DNA of 64,000 nucleotides from CAZGSN01 sp964371655 (GTDB lineage: Bacteria > Desulfobacterota > Binatia > HRBIN30). Every line of letters starts with the position of its first letter. Position 1 is the stretch's first letter. This document shows positions 45,351 to 54,046 of the stretch, in pieces. The stretch lies in assembly GCA_964371655.1 (NCBI GenBank), contig CAYJOD010000001.1, forward strand, positions 124,001 to 188,000, given 5' to 3'. The translations under genes and the position numbers were made by a program. The notes beneath the pieces were generated by a model that saw only the letters and a list, made by a program, of their open reading frames with translations, made no database searches and was not told the origin of the DNA.

Positions 45351-46646
45351 ATGACCGAAACCCACACCATCCTCGGCGGCAAGGTTCACGTCTACAGACG
45401 GCCGAACAGCAGCTACTGGCAGTGCGCCACCTACCTCGGCCGCAAAAACCGACGGATCAGCACCAAGGAAGAGAGCCTCTCCAAGGCCAAGGAGATCGCC
45501 GAAGACTGGTATCTCCAACTCCGCGGCAAGCTCCGCAACGGCGAAATCAAGACCGAGAAAACTTTCGCCGATGCGTCCGAACAGTACCTGCGGGAATACG
45601 ACATCATCACGCAGGGCCAGCGGAGCAAGATCTATGTGGATGGCCAGCACTGGCGCTCGCGCGTCCACCTGGTGCCGTTCTTCGGCCCGATGGGCCTCTC
45701 CGAGATCAACGGCGGCACCGTCCAGGAATATCGCATTCACCGGCACGAAGAAGCGACGGCCAAGCGCGGCAAGCCGCCGGCTCGCAATACGATGCATCAG
45801 GAAATTGTCACGCTGCGCCAGACGTTGAAGACGGCCGTCCGCCATGGCTGGCTGGACCATCTTCCGGATCTGTCGGAACCCTACCGGGCATCCTCCAAGA
45901 TTTCGCACCGCGCGTGGTTTTCGCCGGAGGAATACAAGAAGCTCTACGAGGCAACGCGAAAACGCGCGCACGAGCCGAAGAACCCGCGGTACAAGTGGGA
46001 ATCAGAGCAGCTCCATGACTACATCCTGTTCATGGCCAATACCGGCCTCCGGCCCGATGAATCTGCGCGCCTGCAGTTTCGGGATGTGACCATCGTTGCG
46101 GACGAAGCGAGCGGAGAGACAATCCTTGAGATCGAAGTGCGCGGCAAGCGCGGCGTCGGCTATTGCAAGAGCATGCCCGGCGCCGTTCGCCCATTCGAGC
46201 GAGTGAAGGCGCGCAACGTTGCACGCGCTGACGAAAAGGCGCTGATCGAGAGCACGGAGCTGGCGACACCGAATGGCTCTGTGCATCACAGCGATCCGAA
46301 GCCGGCGCCGACGAAAAGAGGCGAGCCCAATCCCACTGACCTGATCTTTCCGAAGACCCACCGGGACCTCTTCAACACAATTCTCGACGAAGAAAACCTC
46401 AAGAAGGATCGCGAAGGCCGCCCACGTACGGCCTACAGCCTCCGGCACACCTACATCTGTCTCCGCCTGATGGAGGGTGCCGACATCTACCAAATCGCCA
46501 AGAACTGCCGCACCAGCGTGGAGATGATCGAGAAGTACTACGCCGCGCACATCAAGACCAACCTTGACGCCGCCGCGATCAACATCATGCGGGCGAAGCA
46601 CCACAAGCCAAAGTCGCCGGAGCACTCTCACGACATCGACACGTGA
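45351..46646 (+). CDS. Tyrosine recombinase/integrase 1
   Basis: 431 aa. The N-terminal part (about 1-190) is an arm/core-binding region. The catalytic domain shows the first Arg in NTGLRPDESARLQF, the H-x-x-R box equivalent YSLRHTYICLRLMEG, and the terminal nucleophile Tyr in MIEKYYAAH. A long insertion (ARADEKALIESTELATPNGS...) lies between the first Arg and the RHTY box. It directly follows a split tRNA-Leu and directly precedes the intron-bearing tRNA-Leu, so it is the probable integrase of this island. A GTG start at 45336 is possible. It shares the RLMEG.D.Y..AK layout with integrase 2. Confidence 0.9.
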   Translation: MTETHTILGGKVHVYRRPNSSYWQCATYLGRKNRRISTKEESLSKAKEIAEDWYLQLRGKLRNGEIKTEKTFADASEQYLREYDIITQGQRSKIYVDGQHWRSRVHLVPFFGPMGLSEINGGTVQEYRIHRHEEATAKRGKPPARNTMHQEIVTLRQTLKTAVRHGWLDHLPDLSEPYRASSKISHRAWFSPEEYKKLYEATRKRAHEPKNPRYKWESEQLHDYILFMANTGLRPDESARLQFRDVTIVADEASGETILEIEVRGKRGVGYCKSMPGAVRPFERVKARNVARADEKALIESTELATPNGSVHHSDPKPAPTKRGEPNPTDLIFPKTHRDLFNTILDEENLKKDREGRPRTAYSLRHTYICLRLMEGADIYQIAKNCRTSVEMIEKYYAAHIKTNLDAAAINIMRAKHHKPKSPEHSHDIDT

Positions 46647-46746
46647 CCGCTGCGTGTCGCGTTCGATCAATCGTCAGCCAACAACCAACCCCTTTTGCAA
46701 ATTCACGTTCGCGGCCCTAAGATGCCTCGAATGTTGGCAAGGCCAT

Positions 46747-47074
46747 GCGGGCGTGGCGGAATGGCAGACGCAACGGACTTGAGAGAAAACTTGAGTGCTC
46801 GCCGGGAAACCGGCGATGCAGAACTGCCCAAATTCGGGGAAACCTGTGAAATGGCAATCCCGAGCCAAGCCCGGAGCAACGCTCCGGGAAGGTGTAGAGA
46901 CTAGACGGGCAGCACCTAACCCCAGAGATCAGATCCTGGGTACGGTGAAGGGATAGTCCAGACCGCAAACTCGCGCACGCGCTTTCCAGCGCAATGGCGG
47001 GGCGGCGAAAGCCGTAGACGGTACGAAAATCCGTTGAGTGAAAGCTCGTGAGGGTTCGAGTCCCTCCGCCCGCA
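46747..47074 (+). tRNA. tRNA-Leu(UAA), interrupted by group I intron
   Basis: Exon 1 is 46747-46780 (34 nt), exon 2 is 47026-47074 (49 nt); together 83 nt. Acceptor GCGGGCG pairs with CGCCCGC (47067-47073), discriminator A at 47074, CCA not encoded. D-stem GCG/CGC; anticodon stem ACGGA/TCCGT with loop CTT|AAAA, anticodon UAA; 15-nt variable region with stem GAGT/GCTC; T-arm GAGGG-TTCGAGT-CCCTC. The intron splits anticodon bases 34 and 35, exactly as in cyanobacterial and plastid tRNA-Leu(UAA). All invariant positions I checked are intact, so it should be functional after splicing. Confidence 0.92.
46781..47025 (+). ncRNA. Group I intron in tRNA-Leu
   Basis: 245 nt, no reading frame inside. 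P1: exon ACTT pairs with guide GAGT (46793-46796), giving the required U.G at the 5' site. P2 46800-46815 with GAAA loop. P3 CTGCCC (46824) with GGGCAG (46907). P4-like TTCGGG/CCCGAG. P6 hairpin 46870-46888. P7 GACTA (46899-46903) with TAGTC (46954-46958). P8 CACC/GGTG closing CCCAG/CTGGG. P9 CGGC-GAAA-GCCG (47003-47014). The terminal G is at 47025. The core resembles subgroup IC3 introns of cyanobacterial tRNA-Leu. Confidence 0.92.
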
Positions 47075-47080
47075 TTATCT
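46988..47080 (+). repeat. Direct repeat (att-like), left copy
   Basis: 93 bp covering the intron 3' end, tRNA exon 2 and CATTATCT downstream. It matches 53496-53588 with 7 mismatches and no gaps; 43 bp around the intron/exon junction (46996-47038) are identical. Interpreted as an attachment site. Confidence 0.82.
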
Positions 47081-47302
47081 TTTCTCCGTCCACTCCTTGC
47101 CCCAGGGATTGGTAGAGTCCCAACATCCCGTGGTGGCCCATGCTCAGTTTGCATTGGTGTGGAAGGAGTGGGTACGGAATGGACGGGAACCTTTGACGGA
47201 TGGCGAAGGATGGCAGGGGTGGGCGATTGCTTGCTCTTGGCGACCAAACGCGACAGAAGGGAGAGGTTGCCAGGATGGCCACTGAGCGATCGGAGATTAT
47301 CC

Positions 47303-48700
47303 ATGAAGGAATTGGGAAAGACTCTCGCTGGAGTTCGGATGGTATTCATGGCGGCGACGGCCCTATATTTGATAGGTGTCTGTCAGCTTGAGAAGGCGGC
47401 CTCTGCCCAGACAGCTGGCGCATCAGCCATATCCCCGCCGACTATCCGAGTGCTCGGCGAGGATTCGTCGAACCTGCAGGCGATTGAGGCCCTATACAAA
47501 AGCAAGCCGTTCGCTGGCGCAAAGATAGACTTCATCAAGAAATCGTTCGAGGACGCGCTGCAGAAGGCCAACATCGACTTCGCCCAGGGCACCGGCCTCT
47601 ACGATATTGTCCTCCAGTACAATTTCTCGCTCTCCAGCTTTTCCCGAAACCGCTATGTACTGACAGTCGATGAGTTGAAGAAGCTCGTCCCCCAGGGCCG
47701 CTTCGAAGAGATTGAAGGAGATCTCTTCCTGAACGTTTGGGACGAAGTTGGGAAGTACTACAAGCCCGGCTCTCATGACGGCTCACACCCCGAAGCGATC
47801 GGCTATCCCTTTGCCGCCAATACCATGCTTCTAGTAATGAACCGGCGCATGTTCGCAGACGCTGCTAACAAAAAGCGATTCAAGGCGCTTACTGGTCGCG
47901 ATCTGGCGGTACCGAAAACCTGGAATGAGTTCGCCGAACTCGCGAAGTTTTTCACCAGCAAGGACACCCATGGAGTCTGCCTTCAGGGTCAGCAGGGTGG
48001 CTGGCTGTATTACGAGTGGTCCAACTTTCTGTTCGGCATGGGCGGTAGGGTAATGAATAAGAAGTTTGGCTGGGCAGGTGACCAGAAGACGGAGATCGAC
48101 GTTGACTCCGAGGCGGCAGTCAAGGCCGCTGAGTTCTATGTCGGATTGCGTCCCTACAACGGCTGCGACTTCACGGCCACGGGCGCCTCGGAACAGAAGA
48201 ATGACCTTCTAAAGGGAAAGACGGCAATGGCGATCGTCTGGAGCGACTACTTGTGGGGCTTGATTCATGATGGATCCGTGGAGTTCGACTTCGCGCCGAT
48301 CCCCGGCGGGAAGTCTATGATCGCCGGTGGATCGTTCTATATAAGCCGGAAGACCAAGAACCCTCAGGCGACCGCCCAATACGTGCTCGATCTGCTCGGC
48401 AAGGACAACCAAGCACAGTTGATGCTGAAGGGCCTTTGCTCTCCGGTCAAATCCGCCTACGAACACCCTGACGTTGTTGCTAAGGTTCCGTACGCTGCTG
48501 CTCTGCGAGAATCGTTGAAGCGCGGTGAGTACATGCTCGAAGCTGGCCCCGACGCCGACGCAATTCAGGCCGTCATTACTGAGCAAATGCAGCGGCTCTG
48601 GCAGGGCGAGGGTACGGCTCGCATCAGGCTGGATGAGGCGAAGAAACAGATCGACAAACGGCGCGCGGTCATTTGGGAAGCCGTGAATTCTGGGGCGTGA
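47303..48700 (+). CDS. ABC transporter solute-binding protein
   Basis: 465-aa family 1-type extracellular binding protein with signal peptide (MVFMAATALYLIGVCQLEKAASA). TGLYDIVLQYNFSLSS, AIGYPFAANTMLLVMNRRMF and KTAMAIVWSDYLWG are typical of carbohydrate or polyol binders of this fold. ATG 47303 has CGGAG 9 nt upstream. It is followed by a fused permease and an ATPase, making a complete importer. The ligand is not predictable. The gene lies between the two att-like repeats and so is probably mobile cargo. Confidence 0.85.
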   Translation: MKELGKTLAGVRMVFMAATALYLIGVCQLEKAASAQTAGASAISPPTIRVLGEDSSNLQAIEALYKSKPFAGAKIDFIKKSFEDALQKANIDFAQGTGLYDIVLQYNFSLSSFSRNRYVLTVDELKKLVPQGRFEEIEGDLFLNVWDEVGKYYKPGSHDGSHPEAIGYPFAANTMLLVMNRRMFADAANKKRFKALTGRDLAVPKTWNEFAELAKFFTSKDTHGVCLQGQQGGWLYYEWSNFLFGMGGRVMNKKFGWAGDQKTEIDVDSEAAVKAAEFYVGLRPYNGCDFTATGASEQKNDLLKGKTAMAIVWSDYLWGLIHDGSVEFDFAPIPGGKSMIAGGSFYISRKTKNPQATAQYVLDLLGKDNQAQLMLKGLCSPVKSAYEHPDVVAKVPYAAALRESLKRGEYMLEAGPDADAIQAVITEQMQRLWQGEGTARIRLDEAKKQIDKRRAVIWEAVNSGA

Positions 48701-48716
48701 CGGCGCGGAGTCATCC

Positions 48717-50351
48717 ATGCTCCATCCTCGCGCTCGCCGATTCTGGTGCGGAGTTGCGAGCGCGGCTCTAGTGGTCGCAGCTTGGGCTTACGTCGCCCCC
48801 GCCTTGGGAGCAATCCGTCCCAACTCTCTCTGGGCAAGTCTCGACGACTCTGTCGTCACCGGTCCCCTGGCTCGGTCTCTTGCCGTCGCCTCTGGCGCTT
48901 CTGTCCTCTGCGTCGCCATTGGACTCGTTCTTGCCGTTGTGCTGCGTGAGGTGCCCCTCGGGTCGCGCAGTGGCTCTGCGTTGGCGCTCTTGATGCTTCC
49001 AGTGCTTGTAGGCGACTTAGTAACAGGTTTCGCTTTCAAGTCGGTTGCTACGGAAGGGGATTGGTTCGTGGCCCTATTCGGAGATCGGCCTCCATGGGCA
49101 GTCCTGGGCACAATGGTCGCAATGCAGATTTGGCAGTACGGGTTGCTCTGCACGTATCTATTTTGGCTACGGATCGTTTCGATTGAGCAGTCGCTCGCAG
49201 ATTTCGCAGAGGTCAGCGGCCTGAGCCGTATCGAGTTTGTTCGCGACATCCTCTGGCCGCGATGCAGCGAGTTGGCCATAGTTCTTCTCCTAATGAGCTT
49301 CTTCGCCGCGGCCCACGAGACTGCGAAGAGTTGGCTCGTATTTAAGGTTTCGCCGGGTACTGGGACTTCCCTGGTCTCCCACGCCCTTTGGGAACAGTAC
49401 CAGCATCGCGTGCCTGTCAACGCCCGCTTCGCTCAACATGCGTCGTTGCAAGATTGTGGGGTCGCCGCGATTGCAATTCTACTTGGAGCCGTCGTTCTGG
49501 CGGGAACTGTGTACGCGATTGCGACGGCAGTGGTTCATGTAATGACTCGCGCCACTGCGACTCACGCCGCCCGTAGACCGGACCGCCCAGCGTCTACCCC
49601 GGCACGTCGGAGATCGACCTGGTTGGTGGCTGCAGTGGTAGCCGCTACGATTGGGCCGATTGTCGCCCCAGCGTTCGTATTCCCGCTCTCCACGTCGATC
49701 GAATGGGTGTCGACGATCAAGGCTGCTGGCATGGCCGGGGCAGGTGCTGCCTTTGCGGTGTTCGTCGCAGCACTCTTCGCCTTCTTGCTGCGGTTGACTT
49801 CACCGGCCGGCTTCGCCCGCTTCACATGGCCGGCGACCGCTGTCTTGTTTGTCATTATGGCGCTCCGCAGCGTCCCCCCCCTAGCATTCATCCTAAGCGG
49901 ATACGACCTGTTTGCTCACGTTTCCAACTCCCAAGCCATGCTCGTTGGGAGCTGGTTCGTCGGGCAAGCGCTCTTGGCACTCCCACTCCTTGGAGCTTTC
50001 GGAGTGTGGCTCCACACGCAAGTCACCCAGCGAGAGCTTGAGTTTCAGGAGGGTGCAGGTCTGTCGCTGCGAGAGCTTGCGCAAGCAAGCTTCCTCAGAC
50101 GCTTTCGTTTGGACTACGCTTTCCTGTTTCTATTTGCATGGTCGGTCGTTTGGAATGAAAGCACGCTGAACCGCGTCGTGTCCGACAGCGTTCCGACCTT
50201 CATCGATCTCTTGTCAAGAAACCTGAGCGCGCGGCCGGATTTTTCCAGAGCCGCTACGCTGTGCCTGCTCTCCGTGTGTATCGGATTGGCCACGGTCACA
50301 TTGTGGTTGCTCGCCCAATCAGGTTCGTATCGCTCCAGGGGCCGAGCGTGA
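48717..50351 (+). CDS. ABC transporter fused permease
   Basis: 544 aa with about 12 membrane segments: two permease halves in one chain, as in ThiP/FbpB-type importers. Each half has an EAA-like loop that contacts the ATPase: ADFAEVSGLSRIEFVRDILWP near 160 and FQEGAGLSLRELAQASFLRR near 445. It starts 16 bp after the binding-protein stop and overlaps the ATPase start by GTGA, so the three are one operon. Confidence 0.85.
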   Translation: MLHPRARRFWCGVASAALVVAAWAYVAPALGAIRPNSLWASLDDSVVTGPLARSLAVASGASVLCVAIGLVLAVVLREVPLGSRSGSALALLMLPVLVGDLVTGFAFKSVATEGDWFVALFGDRPPWAVLGTMVAMQIWQYGLLCTYLFWLRIVSIEQSLADFAEVSGLSRIEFVRDILWPRCSELAIVLLLMSFFAAAHETAKSWLVFKVSPGTGTSLVSHALWEQYQHRVPVNARFAQHASLQDCGVAAIAILLGAVVLAGTVYAIATAVVHVMTRATATHAARRPDRPASTPARRRSTWLVAAVVAATIGPIVAPAFVFPLSTSIEWVSTIKAAGMAGAGAAFAVFVAALFAFLLRLTSPAGFARFTWPATAVLFVIMALRSVPPLAFILSGYDLFAHVSNSQAMLVGSWFVGQALLALPLLGAFGVWLHTQVTQRELEFQEGAGLSLRELAQASFLRRFRLDYAFLFLFAWSVVWNESTLNRVVSDSVPTFIDLLSRNLSARPDFSRAATLCLLSVCIGLATVTLWLLAQSGSYRSRGRA

Positions 50352-51442
50352 CGCGCGTGATTGCAAACGGCCTCAGCTTTGCGTACTCGAGACGAGCCGA
50401 AGTGCTAGCCAACCTGAGCTTCTCCTTCTCTGTGGCATCCAATTCGCCTCACGGTTCTGTGGTCGCCCTGATGGGGCCTAGCGGCGGCGGCAAGTCAACC
50501 CTTCTTCGCCTGATTGCGGGTTTGGAGAAGCCCGCGGGGGGCACCCTCACAATTGAGCCAACTCCTGATTTCGTTCCCTACCTGGCTCAGGACGCCATCA
50601 TTCTCTCGCAGTACTCCCGCCGCGAGAACGCAAGATATCGGTCTTTCGCTGGGCGCTTTGTTTCACGATTCAGAGAGGAGACCTTCCGAGACATCCAGAG
50701 CGCATTGGGGATTGACGATGCGTTCCTCGATGAAGGCCGCCCGATTCGACCGATGAGCGGGGGGCAGCGCCAGCGAGTTGCACTCCTCCGCGATATGTCC
50801 GTGGCCCCGGATCTCCTGCTGTTGGATGAGCCTTGTGTCGGCCTTGATCAGCCCGTAAAGATCGAGTTTCTGCAGCAGGTGCGCCGCATCGTGGCTTCGC
50901 GTCGCTTGTTGGTTGTATACGTAACGCACCATTGGGATGAAGTGCAAATGGTTGCGGACGAGGTGGCATTCCTGGAGCCCCCGACATCCAGTGGACCTCA
51001 ACGGCTTTCTGTTGACCCGGTGGCGCGCGCCCTCGCCGCACCTCCTTCGCTGCTCGCCGCTACTCTCATTTCACATCCGGTCTGCAACGTGGTTGAATGT
51101 GAGGTGGGGTTGGACGGAACCCTCATGCCGCTGCCATGGCGAGCCAATGCCACCGGTTCCCCAAGATGTGTCCATATCGCATTCGGGCTTCAAAGTGCCT
51201 GCCTGGATGGCAAGGGAGGCGACGGGTGTGTTGTGGCCCAAACACCCCTGGTTACGTACGTGCGTTTGGGTAAACAGGGTCCGACACTTGCCATCCGAGG
51301 CCAGGGGGCCGAAGCTTCTAGTCGAGTCCATATTGAAGGTCCGGTCTGGCTATTCGACGATCCGTCCGGGCCTGCGCGGGCCGGGCACGTTTCCCTCTGT
51401 TCGCAGGAGTCACAGACATGTCTTCGATTTCATCCATCGTAG
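50348..51442 (+). CDS. ABC transporter ATP-binding protein
   Basis: 364 aa. Walker A GPSGGGKST (near 40), Q-loop region, signature MSGGQRQRVALLR, Walker B LLLLDEPCVGLD and H-loop YVTHHWDEV are all intact. The C-terminal 140 residues form a TOBE-like regulatory part. GTG 50348 lies in the permease stop; the frame extends upstream but the start here gives the normal ABC N-terminus. Its 3' end overlaps the next gene by 25 bp. It energises import by the preceding permease. Confidence 0.9.
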   Translation: MTRVIANGLSFAYSRRAEVLANLSFSFSVASNSPHGSVVALMGPSGGGKSTLLRLIAGLEKPAGGTLTIEPTPDFVPYLAQDAIILSQYSRRENARYRSFAGRFVSRFREETFRDIQSALGIDDAFLDEGRPIRPMSGGQRQRVALLRDMSVAPDLLLLDEPCVGLDQPVKIEFLQQVRRIVASRRLLVVYVTHHWDEVQMVADEVAFLEPPTSSGPQRLSVDPVARALAAPPSLLAATLISHPVCNVVECEVGLDGTLMPLPWRANATGSPRCVHIAFGLQSACLDGKGGDGCVVAQTPLVTYVRLGKQGPTLAIRGQGAEASSRVHIEGPVWLFDDPSGPARAGHVSLCSQESQTCLRFHPS

Positions 51443-52158
51443 TAACAGGTGCGGCTGGGTTTCTTGGGAGGTCGATCACCCAAGCCGCGATCGACCGCGG
51501 ATGGGCAGTCCTAGTAGCTACTCGGAATACCCTGAGTCCGCTTCCAGGTTCCGAGAAGGTCTTCCACGTTGATGGCGATCTCAGCACCATGAGTGGGGCG
51601 CGCCGACTTGCAGACGCAGTCCGCGCCTACCTTGGCGACCAGCAGTTTGCAGTTGCCAATTGCGTCGGCTCCTTTCCCGGCTATCGTGGAATCCTTGACA
51701 TTGACGGCGACCAGGCCGAAGCGGTGTTTCGGAGCAATCTCCTTACGGTGTACAACACAGCCCACGTCCTTCTGCCGCTCATGCGACAATCTGGTGGGGG
51801 CCGCTTCCTCGCATTCACGAGCCACTCTCGATATCAAGCCTACCCCTTAATGGCGGCCTTTGATGCAGCAAAGGCTGCTCTGGTCCAACTCGTTAGGCAT
51901 ATCGCAAACGAGGAATCGCGAAACGGGGTCGTAGCCAACGCCGTCGCCCTCGCAACTCTTCTCACCGATGCTGAACGCAGGCTTAAGCCTCATGGCGATC
52001 ACAATGCCTGGCTCCGTCCTGATCAGGTGGCCGAGTTTGTGTTCTGGCTCCTCCAATCCCCAGGCACCCTGATGAACGGTAATGAAGTCCATTTATTTAA
52101 CTACAGCGACTCGTACTTCCAACGTTCGTACTATGAGCGCATCAATCCTTCAGACTAG
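51418..52158 (+). CDS. Short-chain dehydrogenase-like protein, active Tyr replaced
   Basis: 246-aa Rossmann protein of the SDR family. Cofactor motif TGAAGFLGRS (10-19), NCVGSFPGYRG in place of NNAG, Ser in FTSHSRYQAY. The catalytic Y-x-x-x-K position reads FDAAK, so the tyrosine appears replaced by phenylalanine; a nearby Tyr (QAYPLM) may or may not substitute. It overlaps the ABC ATPase gene by 25 bp, so it belongs to the import operon and may modify, or only bind, the imported compound. Confidence 0.78.
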   Translation: MSSISSIVVTGAAGFLGRSITQAAIDRGWAVLVATRNTLSPLPGSEKVFHVDGDLSTMSGARRLADAVRAYLGDQQFAVANCVGSFPGYRGILDIDGDQAEAVFRSNLLTVYNTAHVLLPLMRQSGGGRFLAFTSHSRYQAYPLMAAFDAAKAALVQLVRHIANEESRNGVVANAVALATLLTDAERRLKPHGDHNAWLRPDQVAEFVFWLLQSPGTLMNGNEVHLFNYSDSYFQRSYYERINPSD

Positions 52159-52226
52159 CGCACTTCAACGGCCATCAGAATCCTAACTAATCGACCCGCC
52201 ACGCAAAATACGTGCGAGATATCGAG

Positions 52227-53408
52227 ATGCGAAGCACTGGAAAACTAAGGCCAGCCATTGAGGCATTCGGGCCGTTCATCATAGTGGCATTAGTCATTGC
52301 TGCTTCACTGTACGCGACCAGTAACAGTGTTAAAGCAGGTCCCTACCGGAACTTCTGGTCTGCCTTGGATATTGCCCGTTCCCGCATGATGAACCCTGCG
52401 CACAATCGTCCACTTATGCTTGGGGATTCAGTCATGTACATTGGTATAGTTGGGGTCATGGTTCTTGTATTCGTCAATACATTGATTATTACGCATGTAT
52501 TAACCAGGGAGTATCGGAACGAATCCAGTTGTGGAGTATGCTTCAGCCCCGCGCAAGAGGTCGCTAGGGTGGGTAATAGGGGGCCCCGAATTTGGGCTCT
52601 GCGCCTCCTCGCCAGTACGCTTCTTCTCATAGGCATGTGGCTTCTGTTGTCCTATTTCGGTTTCTTCTTCGCTGCGTTCAGGGAGATTGGGGACTGGCAG
52701 TTCCCGGCAGATCAGCAGAAGGGTCACGAGATAGTATCGCTTGCAGTGTTCGGCCTATTTCTGATTGTCGACTTGCTTCTGTCATCCGCGCTCAATCGCG
52801 AGATTGCATTCTGGGAGGAGATCCATCGAGCGCCGCAGATCAACAGCCACCCGAATGTGCATGATGCGCGTGAACAGGTAGCTCACAAGATCAATTCTCT
52901 CCGAAACGAGCGCCGCTTCCAAATCGACAGCATTTGTTTCATCGATTTGCCAGTGTTCATCGGGGTCTTCGCCATCGTAGGCCTTCACTTCTTCCTAGAT
53001 GATAATCGATTCTATATTCTGGCTAATCGTGACCTGGCACCCTTTGATGCACCGATGCCACCGGTCGATCTGGATCTACATCGGCACGCCGAGGAACGCG
53101 ACGGACTCTTACCCCCCACGAAGCCCTCGCCATTCGCCGCGGCAGATGCCTTGGGTGTATGTCTCTGGCCTACGTGTGCGGAAAAGGTATCGTACGAACG
53201 TCAGTTGCGGCGTTTCGAAGGCTTCCTGCAGGGCTTTGCGACTGGCGGCGTCATGATGCACATCGCAATGTCGCAGTTGATCTTCGGTGTCTTGCTGTTT
53301 CGCTTTCTTAGAAGCGAGCAGGTGCCTAACCACGGAAAGCCAACCGCAAGTCAGGGCACCACACCCCCGACACTACCGAGCACTCCTGTAGCGCACGGTA
53401 GCCCGTGA
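52227..53408 (+). CDS. Polytopic membrane protein, unknown
   Basis: 393 aa from ATG 52227 (GTG 52212 also possible). Not recognised. Membrane segments are near 14-33, 70-92, 125-150, 170-190, 245-262 and 340-358; a long polar loop (190-240) precedes the fifth. Two CxxC-like or paired Cys sites occur (SSCGVCFSP near 98, GVCLWPTCAEK near 308). The C-terminus is Pro/Thr-rich. Last gene before the right att-like copy, so probably island cargo. Confidence 0.7.
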   Translation: MRSTGKLRPAIEAFGPFIIVALVIAASLYATSNSVKAGPYRNFWSALDIARSRMMNPAHNRPLMLGDSVMYIGIVGVMVLVFVNTLIITHVLTREYRNESSCGVCFSPAQEVARVGNRGPRIWALRLLASTLLLIGMWLLLSYFGFFFAAFREIGDWQFPADQQKGHEIVSLAVFGLFLIVDLLLSSALNREIAFWEEIHRAPQINSHPNVHDAREQVAHKINSLRNERRFQIDSICFIDLPVFIGVFAIVGLHFFLDDNRFYILANRDLAPFDAPMPPVDLDLHRHAEERDGLLPPTKPSPFAAADALGVCLWPTCAEKVSYERQLRRFEGFLQGFATGGVMMHIAMSQLIFGVLLFRFLRSEQVPNHGKPTASQGTTPPTLPSTPVAHGSP

Positions 53409-53495
53409 ATTAGCACACCGCGGATATGGCTTACGCGTGCTCTGTCCGCGATTTCCTTTCGGCCGGGAGACGAACTCCGGGCGCGCACGACTCAA

Positions 53496-53588
53496 AGCGC
53501 AACGGCGGGGCGGCGAAAGCCGTAGACGGTACGAAAATCCGTTGAGCGAACGCTCGTGGGGGCTAGAGTCCCCCCGCCCGCATTATCT
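53496..53588 (+). pseudogene. Partial tRNA-Leu 3' end with intron 3' end (att-like, right copy)
   Basis: Matches 46988-47080. The acceptor 3' strand CGCCCGC is kept, the variable stem is improved (GAGC/GCTC) and one T-stem pair changes A-T to G-C on both sides, but the T-loop reads CTAGAGT instead of TTCGAGT, losing T54 and C56. No 5' half precedes it. It derives from a related intron-bearing tRNA-Leu, not from simple decay of the left copy. Confidence 0.8.
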
Positions 53589-54046
53589 CAATTCCGACCT
53601 GTCTTGCGCCGGGAAACAGCGGGACACCATGCTCCCGCCCCGGCGCTCGGGGATGGAACCATCCCTCCACGTTTCCACCAAATGATCGGCAGGGCGCGCC
53701 TGCCGCCCCACTTTTCACCCGCAGCGGAACGGGAACCCGTCCGCAAGGGCCAGTCTCTCCAATAGTGACTCGACAGAAAACGGAAGCCTTTTCCTGCGTC
53801 GATTCTGCAAGCTACGAACATTTTATACACAGGTGCTACACAGGCAAATTCGAAGGTCAATTATCATGAGAATTCAGTGGCATATAACGTCGGCCGCCTC
53901 TTAAACGGATGGCGGCACTCGCTTATTTGATTGATCTTAAACAAGAATCATAGTATAGTAACAATAAACAATGACTACACAGCCTACGCTAAATCAATGG
54001 CTTGCAGTTTTATTGTACGCAGTTTCTACACAGGAAATTCTCACTC
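53589..54046. promoter_or_regulatory. AT-rich leader with repeated TACACAG sites
   Basis: About 460 bp between the right att-like copy and integrase 2, markedly AT-richer from 53820. It holds ATACACAGG (53825), CTACACAGG (53836), CTACACAGC (53975) and CTACACAGG (54026); the second and last continue as CAAATTC and AAATTC. These could be integrase arm-binding sites. TATAGT near 53953 is a possible -10 box. No gene is seen. Confidence 0.45.

Noticed and set aside
53496..53588. Functional second tRNA-Leu
   Set aside because: There is no 5' half or complete intron upstream, and the T-loop lost T54 and C56.
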